Shown here piece by piece: positions 56,216 through 64,000 of a stretch of DNA of 64,000 nt; position 1 is the first letter of the stretch, and each line of letters starts with the position of its first letter. Location of the stretch: the NCBI GenBank assembly GCA_029204225.1, contig CM055111.1, forward strand, positions 21,446,639 to 21,510,638, written 5' to 3'. This DNA is from Diphasiastrum complanatum. Its lineage: Eukaryota > Streptophyta > Lycopodiopsida > Lycopodiales > Lycopodiaceae. The position numbers were made by a program, and so were the translations under genes. The notes under the pieces are model-generated. The model did no database searches, had not been told where the DNA came from, and saw only the letters and a program-made list of their open reading frames with translations.

Positions 56216-58714
56216 AAATGCCTTGGGGTAGGTGCAAATTCAAGAAGTTCAAAGGCCAATGGCAAGTACAAGGACAAGGGCAAGCTCCAGGTGGCCAGAA
56301 GGTTAAAGGGGTTGGTGCTTCAAAAGGCAAAGGGTTGTATGGGCGGGTATGGGTTAGAGTCCGTGAAGAGGATGTTCATAAAATCGCCTTCCGAACTCGA
56401 TTTGGCCACTATGAGTATCTTGTGAGGCCCTTTGGTTTAACTAATGCCCCAACTACATTCATGATGTTGATGAATGATGCGCTCAGATCGTATATGGGTA
56501 AGTTTGTTTTAAACTTTATTGATGATATTTTGACTTATAGTGCAGGTGAGGCCCAGCATGTGACCCACCTTTGGATTGTGTTGTCTACCTTGAGGGAAAA
56601 CGAATTGTTTGCTAATGCAAAAAAGAGCGAACTTTTCAAAAAGAAATTGAGTATCTAGCTCATATTGTGACTGTTGATGGAGTAAGACCAGATCCTAAGA
56701 AAGTTGTGATCGTTGCGTGCCGTATGCCAGCTGATTTGACAACATTGAAGTCTTTCCTAGGATTGGTGGTGTTTTATAGAAAATATGTTAAGATTATTCC
56801 TGTATCAGAGTACCTTTGACTGATTTAACTCAAAAGAACAAGTTTGGTGAGTGGATTGAACTGCAACAAGCAAGCTTCGATTAGTTAAAGCAAACTATCA
56901 ATGAGTGTGTCACTCTAAAAATTGTTGACCCTCTAAAACTCTATATCCTTGATATGGATGCGAGTGACATTGCTGTGGGGGCAGTGCTGATGCAGGAGGG
57001 AAGGCCTGTAGCCTTCGAGAGCAAGAAGCTCACCTTGGCACAACGAAATTATCCAACTCATGAGAAAGTAGTCCGTGCGTTAAAGGTATGGAGGCATTAT
57101 TTGTACGGATCCGAGTTTTACCTTGAGGTATTTATGCAAACAGCCCGATCTTAGAGGCCGACAGGCAAGATGGTCTGAACTTATGCAAGAATTTTAGATG
57201 GAAGTTCGATATAAGAAAGGGGCAGAAAATACAATGGATGATGCATTGTCTCAGATAGTGTATCAAATGTCATTTGTGGTCATTAAAAATGACTTGTTAG
57301 TTGAGATAAAGAAGGCTCAACTAGAGGATCCTCAGTGTAAGAGAGTGGAGCTTGAGGTGAGTCATGGCCATGCAGAGTCTCAAAAGGAGTCCTGTATTCC
57401 CTTTGCTTGCACTAATGTTTTTGTTAAGAGGAATGGCAAATTCTAGCTTGTGAGGAGCTACGTAAGAAAATCTTGCATTCTTGTCATGATAGCCCTAGTG
57501 CAGGTCATCCTGGTGTGGATAAAACTTGTGAGTTGGTCTGATGTAATTTCTGGTGGCCTAAGATTAATAAAGATGTCCATAGTTATTTGACACATTGTTT
57601 TAAGTGTCAAGTTAACAAAGTCGAAAAGATTAAAGTTTTTGGATCGTTACACCCTTTGCCTATTCCAAAGGGAAGATGGGAGAGTGTTTCGGTGGACTTT
57701 ATTACACACTTGCCTCGTACGCAGCTTCAACATGATGCCATAATGGTTGTGGTTGACATACTCACAAAAATGGCACATTTCATACCAACCCATAAAAAGA
57801 CAGATGCACCTGGGGTAACTGATCTATTTATATAACATATTCAGACTTCATGGGTTACCGTCGTCCATAGTGTCTGATAGAGATACACGCTTTACGGGTC
57901 ATTTTTGGATTGCCGTAATGGATAAGTGTGAGGTGCGGTTGAGAATGAGCAGTACTGATCACCCTGAAACGGATGGTCAAAAAAAAGAGTTAACCAAACC
58001 ATGGAGGACATGCTTAGGGCGTACGCAAGTGCTAAGCAAATGCAATGGAAAAATATTTGCCATTGTTGGAGTTTTCTTATAATGATAAAAGGAATGTTTC
58101 TCCTAAGATGAGTCCTTTTGAGCTTAACTATGGTTTTAGGCCAGCTAGTCCAATTACTGTAGGAATGCCTCATAAAGTGCCTAGTGTTGTAGACTCTCTA
58201 ACTCACATGGTACAGATGCTTGAGTCAGCCAAGAAAAATGTGAAATAGGCGATGGATCGTGCAAAGACATTTGTTGATCGGGATCGCACACCAAGAGAGT
58301 TTGAGGAAGGAGACATGACGGTTTTCCTGATTCCAAAGGACTCACCTTCTCTTAAGACAATGAAGTGCTATATAAGTTATTTTCGTGTTATTGTGGACCC
58401 TAGAAAATAGTTAAAAACTTAATGATGTTGCTTATAAACTATCGTTACCTTGGATTGTAAAGTTCATCCTGTTTTTCATGTTTCACGCTTAAAGAGAGTT
58501 TCACATGCGGGCGATAACTTGCTAACTGATCGATTTGTCTGATAGAGTATTGGACTGGAGAAAGAGATGGCTTAAAAACCATTTGATCCGTGAGTACTTG
58601 GTTGCATGGCACAGTAGACTCCTCACTGTTGCTACCTGGGAGACCGTGAACGCTTTGCATGCATAGTACCCTTATGTTACCAATGTGGACGATGTTCCTT
58701 GAGGAGGGAAGGAA
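56216..58714 (+). pseudogene. gypsy 3, chromovirus-like pol, heavily decayed
   Basis: A plus-strand Ty3/gypsy copy unrelated to gypsy 1 and 2. A basic gag end (FKKFKGQWQVQGQGQ) passes directly into reverse transcriptase (HKIAFRTRFGHYEYLVRPFG, FIDDILTYS with catalytic DD near 56520), so protease and the start of RT are deleted. RNase H follows (DMDASDIAVGAVLMQ near 56955, PTHEKVVRALKVWRHYLYG). The integrase zinc finger has HCFKCQVNK near 57595; its core has VSVDFITHLPRT, MSDRDTRFTGHFW and TDHPETDGQ. The tail near 58580-58640 reads REYLVAWHSR, then TVATWE, like a chromodomain. Stops and frameshifts are numerous. Confidence 0.8.
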
Positions 58715-58990
58715 TGTCATGTACTTATAATCCTACCTCAGTATGAACACGCTGGACTTGTAAATTGTAAACATTGAAATGGCTCACATTGGCCTGTGGT
58801 GTTTTATAAGAAAATGTAAATAGCAAGTTTTGGTTAATGACCTGCTTGTATTTGGTATAGGTTATTGGGTCTTAATTTTGAGGCTACTGGACAAATCTCC
58901 TTAAAATCAGGAGAGTTGACTGGTCAATGGGACGTGTCATAAGCTCACTAGGACACTTGGTCTGTAGTGTACGAGTGACGCATATTGCCC
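58715..58990 (+). repeat. gypsy 3, 3' LTR start
   Basis: After the purine-rich GAGGAGGGAAGGAA comes TGTCATGTACTTATAATCC, the expected position of the 3' LTR. Its end cannot be placed, since no upstream LTR is visible for comparison. Confidence 0.45.
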
Positions 58991-59085
58991 TACCAATGTT
59001 TCATGGGGTCGTTTCGTACGTCGTTTCGAAACGCGTTTGAAACGCATATGAAACGGCTAGTTCAGGTTTGAAACAGGAAATTCAT
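58991..59085. repeat. GTTTCGAAAC palindromic patch, possible hAT end
   Basis: Starting from CAATGTTTCATGG, the words CGTTTCGAAACG, CGTTTGAAACG and ATGAAACGG recur. CAATG-type starts followed by such palindromic words are seen at the ends of plant hAT elements, and hAT transposase exons on the minus strand lie 0.8-3 kb downstream. No partner terminal repeat was found. Confidence 0.4.
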
Positions 59086-59820
59086 TTATTTTTTTTGAAA
59101 ATGTGTTTTTAAGGGTTTTTGGGATTTACACATGTCATAGAAAGTCTAGTACCAAGTAGATACATCCAATTTCATGAGAATGCTCTAGAGAATTTAATTT
59201 CAAGAGGAGAAGCTGTGTACCCTCAGTCAATTATTGATATTGTCATGGATAGGTTATTAGGTTGCGAGCATATGTTCATGCCCATTGCCAGTACAAAGCT
59301 TATGGCCCTTGAGAAATCATGCAACATGCTCAAGTCACAACCTACAGGTGCATTCAAATTTCAGGAAGTATGCAAAGACACGACCATCATCATGATTCAT
59401 CTTTAGAGTCTTGTAACTTGTATGTACTTACTACTAAGAGAACAAGAAGTTTAGCTCGTGAGGGTTTGCATGCCCATTGGCCATTGCAATTTGCCACATG
59501 GTAGTAGGTACTCGATAACGTGCCAACAATCACACTTCTACGCACGCAACACATCACAGTCGCAAACATCTAAGAACTTCCAGAAATTATAAGTAGTAAA
59601 GCTGTAAACTATACAATGTACTGACCAATGACCATTGACAAATCACAAATCACAATTCAAGAGTCAAAAGTTTAAACTTTAGTCTTTAAAGTAAAAGCAT
59701 AAGTAACAAGAGTGTCAAGCATGGCCTCAAGGCTCAAGCCTGAGGCCCCATGAGTCATATGTGTAACTACTATAGTCTATGCTAGAGCCTAGAGTATGCC
59801 ACTATCATCCATGCTGAGTA
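59086..59820. other. no gene seen
   Basis: A plus-strand frame at 59119-59406 has no known domain. It may be the 3' non-coding part of the hAT element whose exons follow. Confidence 0.4.
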
Positions 59821-59854
59821 TTGAGTGGCCCCCCCCATCTAGGCTCTAGCTGCC

Positions 59855-62030
59855 CGCCTCGGACGCTGTCGTCGTGGAGGCACTGGCATGTCCTCAAGCT
59901 CAAGGTCATCCTCCTCATCATCAGACTCACCCTCATCCTTAGTGCGGATTCCTCATTTGAGTAAGAGCCAGAGGGACTCTCAGAGGTGTCTGAGACTGCT
60001 GGATGGCTCAGACCCTCTCCTACGCTCCTAGTCCTGCGTGCTGCAACAGCTTGAGTGGTAGGCCCTGCACAATGCACACAAGGAAATTGGAATCAAGACT
60101 TAGGATCGGCATTACTTTTAACTTACAAATTACAATTCACAATCTAGTATCTAGTATATCTATAAGTACTGATATAACGCAATGAATCGGGGAATTAGGC
60201 ATCGAAATCAACCTGCAGCTGCTAAGGGCTCCCGATGGAGTAAAGCATAGACATCCTCCTCCTCTTGTGATCTTGGTGGCAAGTCTGGAACCCTTGGCAC
60301 ATCGATGTCATCGGGATTAACCTATGGAATTAAACCAAGATCTCGATTCTCAGTACTAGGAAACGATTTAAAAAAAAATAGCAAATGTAAACTTTGAAAC
60401 TTGAAGCCAAAAGGTTCTTAGTGTAGACTCTAGACAGATCACGGTAGACTCTACAGAATTCAGATTACTTGTATGGGCTCCCCGGTCTACCTTAGCTTCT
60501 TCAAAACCCGTAGGCTGGCATGCACATCACCAACCTCTCCAGCTGCACAGTAGAAAGTATGTTCCTCCTCTTCGTATGAATCAGAGAGCACACACTCCAA
60601 TTTCTCTCACATGCAACTGCTGCGCAATCTTGTGAGAGGACGCAGATGGCAAGTTTCTGCAACTTGGAAACAACATTCCCATACTTCATCCACCATGAAA
60701 CAGGGCGCAATTGCCCTTCCCTCAGCATGGAAGCTGCACGACGGAAATCGAGGTGCTCGGTCCTGAACGTTCAACATTCAACATTCATCACCATTCAAAA
60801 TAGTAAATACTAAATGCTTACTACTAACTTAGACTTCGATACATACTACATAGATGAAATTTGAATCATGATTCATGATGGCACCAAGTAATAAGTTATA
60901 ACTACCAAGTACTTACTGCTACCTAGTAGGTTGTAGCTTGTAATTACTAATTGCATACCTGAATAAATTCAAGTCATCCATGAGTGCATCTTGATCCCTA
61001 GGATCAGGATAGATAGAGGAGACGTAGGAATGCCATGCTTGCCTGAGCTCTCAATCATGGAATCGGTCTTCCTTCCTTCATAGTGGATGAAGCAAGCAAG
61101 CCACGACAAGCAGAGGTTGATGGAACCACTGCCACATGTCTAGAAACAGGCCCCTTACTTCTTCCAGCCTGCAAACAATCAGGAGTGAAGTATGAGCATT
61201 CAAGTCTCAAGATGAACCCTGATTCCGACTATCGATATCAAATTTGCAAATACTCATTACTATCAACTAATCATGAATGTTCAATGAAGAATCAACTTTC
61301 AATGTAGTAATATACCTGTCAGGAGCTATGCTGGTGCAACTCTAAAGCTGCTCTCCTAGCCTTTCCATAAACTCATAGAGAAGGCCTAAAGTGCAACCCT
61401 CTATCTCTCTCTCTATCAGTAAGGCGCAACACACTATAGATAGGCTGCATGGATATGACAATGGCGCGTGTATCATCCCAAAATGCAGTGCCCATCACGG
61501 TCGCCTCAAATCTCTTGGCCTTGGCCTCTCGTGATGGGCCCCACTTTGCCCAATGGTTTGAAACCACCGTTTGCCTCAGGCTTGCATGCACTTTTATGAG
61601 CCGCTCCAAAACAAGGAACATATAGGCAAATCTAGGATGAAATAAGAATGGTAATTGGTCATAGGCAGCAGGCTATAGCGAAATTCAAATTCTATGAGCA
61701 TTGAGGCTTGAAGCTAAAACAAAATTGCAAATCAAAAAATTGGAAACAGGTTGGAACTTGGTTGCCTAGTGGGGGCAGGCCTCAGGAGATCCAAGCTGGA
61801 ATGGGACTTGAACATCCTCAAGAATGTCTGTCTCTTGGTGACAAATCTCACCAAAAATCATGCCATGTCTACAACCTCCTTGACCCAGGGTAATCTCGCA
61901 ATGTCTTCAACCAGGAGGTCAAGGCAATGTGCATCACATGGAGTCCAGAAAATCCTAGGGTACCTCTCATTCACGAGCTTCCCTTTGGGAGGAGATTTAG
62001 CAGCAGTGCTCTTGTGTTTAGGCTAGTATC
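59855..62030 (-). pseudogene. hAT transposase, C-terminal exons
   Basis: Exon-like pieces on the minus strand occur in hAT order. A DUF659-type part lies at 62030-61710, followed by NHWAKWGPSREAKAKRFEA at 61621-61373. A short piece near 61170-61090 has GLFLDMWQWFHQPL. One at 61050-60960 encodes YPDPRDQDALMDDLNLF and ends at a GT donor. The dimerisation domain lies at 60730-60490 (LSQDCAAVACERNWS, HTKRRNIL). Two C-terminal exons follow: one at about 60320-60210 (PDLPPRSQEEEDVYALL) and one at 60060-59860, which ends in an acidic and then arginine-rich tail. Introns have GT/AG-like borders. Frameshifts and missing N-terminal exons (BED zinc finger, first catalytic residues) make it inactive. Confidence 0.75.
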
Positions 62031-62111
62031 TTGACATGTACTTTGAGAAAAAATTAATAAAGTGGATATTTGGTGCCTATTTTCATGTGCTTTGGATTGG
62101 ATTCAGATAGC

Positions 62112-62342
62112 TTAGTGAGATTGTTGCATGTGCATGATTAGCCTCAAGTTGGTGGTGCAATGTACCAACTTGTTCAGCTGGGGAACGTTGAGCCTATTGC
62201 GTCTCTTTGTGTGCATAAAAGACCAAGTTCTCCAATTCCGCTCACAAGCCGAAGTGGAACAATCTTGAGCAAGGATACGAGTGGCAAGAGCGGTAATATC
62301 AGGGCGGATTTGCCCGCCCACCCCACCATGAAATGGAAAAGA
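62112..62342 (-). pseudogene. second hAT dimerisation-domain exon
   Basis: The minus strand encodes GGQIRPDITALATRILAQD, then STSACERNWRTWSF and HTKRRNRLNVPQLNKLV, the C-terminal dimerisation domain of hAT transposases. It is a separate copy of the exon at 60730-60490 and lies upstream of the DUF659-type part. It must therefore come from another element or a duplication. It ends where the TTCGAA-rich patch begins. Confidence 0.75.
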
Positions 62343-62435
62343 CAGGTTCAAACCGTTTTCCGATTCGAACCTGGCCTGCCGGTTCGAACCTCAAAGAATC
62401 GGTTCGAACCAGCCGGTTCGAATCGGGGGGTGTTC
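62343..62435. repeat. TTCGAA-rich palindromic patch
   Basis: GGTTCGAACC, CGATTCGAACC and CCGGTTCGAA recur in 90 bases. The vocabulary is the same as at 186-292, at the other end of the window. Confidence 0.45.
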
Positions 62436-62519
62436 CCTTGCCTCTCCCTCAAACACTCTTCTAAGAAATTAGAATCTAACATCTATTCACACACATTTGT
62501 CATTGTCAAACACACACCC

Positions 62520-62521
<2 letters not shown>

Positions 62522-62559
<38 letters not shown>
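62522..62559. repeat. (CT)19 microsatellite
   Basis: A perfect CT run that directly precedes the first recognisable codon of LINE copy D. Confidence 0.9.
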
Positions 62560-62563
<4 letters not shown>

Positions 62564-63605
62564 GCTATCATTGAGGAAGCCAGGCATAGGAGACAGAGGG
62601 TTTACTGTTGCTTTGTTGACTTCAGGAAAGCCTTTGATTCTGTTCCACGCTTTCTTCGCATCCAGCGACTACGTGATCTTGGCTTCTCTACTAACACAAT
62701 TCTAGTTGTGATGGCACTATATGAGCGAGTTCTTGGATGTTTTCGAGGTGACACTGGCCTCTCAGAGCACATATGGAGTACCATCGGGGTGAAACAGGGT
62801 TGCTCCCTTTCTCCTACACTATTCGGACTATATATTGACGAGCTTGAGAGGATCATTGAGTAGAGCGGTGGTACGGGTTGCCGACTTGGGGATATCCTGA
62901 TTGCCATTCTCCTATATGCAGATGATATTGCTTTAGTCTCCTCGACTAGAGAGGGACTACAGAGACAATTGGACTGTCTTCATGGTTTCTGTACTAGGTG
63001 GGGTTCGCAGGTCAACATTGAGAAGACCAAAATTATGGTCTTCAACACATCCAGGGCTTTCATGCAGCGACAAGAGCTTTTTCTTGATGGACAGCTGTTG
63101 GAGATTGTGTCATCCTACACCTATCTCGGGGTTCTTTTCACTGGTCCTATATCTGGTATGAGACATGCAACTACAGCCAGACTTGGATGTAATAGGGATA
63201 CCACAACGGACTAGAACCAAACAACTTTACTACACCATGGTCCAACTTGAGCGTGTCTACTTCCAGAGATCTGTTCGGGATGCCCCGAGTAAGTGTCGGC
63301 TGACGACCTTCTTGGCGACGTCAGCAGCATCTATTGAGACCACCTCCAGGCGTTATACCCATCACATCTTTCTTCCACAACAACAATACTTGATGGCATA
63401 GGGTTATACCATTATCCTATTGGCAGTATTAGACCTTTGTTTTTTTTAAAAGTCTTCTTCATGTTCGTAGTATAGTATATTGGCATTTCATTTCTTTTCT
63501 GTTACGAAGATGTTTCACACGCTCCTACTGTACTACACACTTGACATGTACTTTGTCGTCTTATATGCCTATTGGCATGGCAAAGACATTAATAAAATCT
63601 CTTTC
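62560..63605 (+). pseudogene. LINE copy D, 5'-truncated, YADD intact
   Basis: Plus strand. The recognisable protein starts directly after the CT run with AIIEEARHRRQRVYCC and continues VDFRKAFDSVPRFLRIQRL, STIGVKQGCSLSPTLFGLYI, then LLYADDIALVS with the catalytic YADD at 62915-62926, and SYTYLGVLFTGPISGMRH. One stop codon lies after ELERIIE. A deletion near 63215 joins this to the end of the C-terminal tail (DDLLGDVSSIYRDHL, by comparison with copy C). The 3' end GACATTAATAAAATCTCT, followed by TC units, matches copy C. It is inactive through truncation, but its RT core is the best preserved of the four copies. Confidence 0.82.
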
Positions 63606-63654
63606 TCTCTCTCTAATGTAGAAGTCAGCTTCAAGTTGCCCCGATTGCTACAAC

Positions 63655-63703
63655 GTCTCTCTCTCTCTCTCTCTCTCTCTCCCTCCCTCTCTCTCTCTCT
63701 CCA
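63655..63703. repeat. (TC)n microsatellite
   Basis: About 45 bases of TC with two CCC interruptions, just after the end of LINE copy D. Confidence 0.85.
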
Positions 63704-64000
63704 GTGATGGCTGCTCCTCCAGCGATGGCTGCTGCCGTCCTAGGCCCTGCCTTGCCCTTCCTCCTCGCGCCCTTGCTCGTAGGTCCTCAAGGTCCCCTGC
63801 CACCTCCTCACGCACCCCCCTCGCTCACCGTTCACCTCCCCCCTCGCTGCCCCTTCCCCTTCCCCCCCTCACTAACCTCCCCAATCTCCCCCTCACTGAT
63901 CCCTCTCCTATAGCTGCCACCCCCTCACCCACCCTCGCTGACCCCTCCCTCCTCACCCCCTCTCGTTGCCACTCCAACCCCCCCTCTCGCTGCCCCCCTC
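63704..64000. other. C-rich low-complexity end of the window
   Basis: A strongly pyrimidine-biased tract dominated by CCCCCTC and CTCGCTG words. A plus-strand ATG frame (63704-63913) gives Ala/Pro/Leu-rich sequence. It might be a real Pro-rich N-terminus, perhaps of another LINE's first ORF behind a TC tract, but base composition alone could produce it. Confidence 0.35.

Overview
The window looks like a transposon-rich stretch of a seed-plant nuclear genome. It holds nested Ty1/copia and Ty3/gypsy elements primed by initiator tRNA-Met, LINEs, hAT transposase exons, and at least two intron-split genes of plant type. No bacterial, viral or organellar gene organisation is visible, and the species cannot be told from the sequence. 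Almost all recognisable coding sequence is broken by stops, frameshifts or deletions. REAL GENES: (1) 15784-17674 (+) carries the last three coding exons of an intron-containing gene; the splice phases agree, and the product looks like a YccV/HspQ-type (hemimethylated-DNA-binding-like) domain protein. (2) 36987-37191 (+) is the first coding exon of RCL1 (RNA 3'-phosphate cyclase-like, 18S rRNA processing), preceded by a telo-box pair and a GA microsatellite. The rest of that gene is not found in the window. LAYOUT: 1-4.5 kb is AT-rich decayed sequence. 4.5-5.6 kb is a compact TRIM-like LTR array with a 5-bp target duplication. 6.2-12.9 kb holds three minus-strand LINE copies of one family (A, B, C), joined in part through a perfect (GA)n tract. 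12.9-15.5 kb is a direct duplication followed by an hAT fragment. 15.8-17.7 kb is the YccV-like gene. 17.7-23.7 kb is mostly featureless. 23.7-34.1 kb holds the 5' half of one copia copy and the 3' half of another of the same family, separated by a 3.6-kb block with an unidentified gene-like segment and a third copia gag. 34.1-36.9 kb is repetitive flank with a GGCGCC-rich patch. 36.9-38.5 kb holds RCL1 exon 1 and intron sequence. From 38.5 kb there is a nest: a copia LTR, then two abutting 150-bp LTRs each containing a tRNA-like sequence with Pol III A and B boxes, then a copia gag split by a complete gypsy element (40418-46365, TSD TGAGT). 47.8-55.9 kb is a non-coding LTR element (LARD-like) split by a second gypsy of the same family (50672-55180, TSD CTTGT). 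56.2-58.7 kb is a third, unrelated gypsy with a chromodomain-like tail. 59.8-62.35 kb is hAT transposase exons. 62.5-63.6 kb is a plus-strand LINE with an intact YADD motif, and the window ends in a C-rich tract. HOW IT FITS TOGETHER: the genes are islands and the window is mainly a record of insertions into insertions. The most unusual structures are the LTRs built around a tRNA-like sequence, and the LINE family that ends in (TC)n rather than poly(A) and in two cases starts directly against a (TC)n tract.
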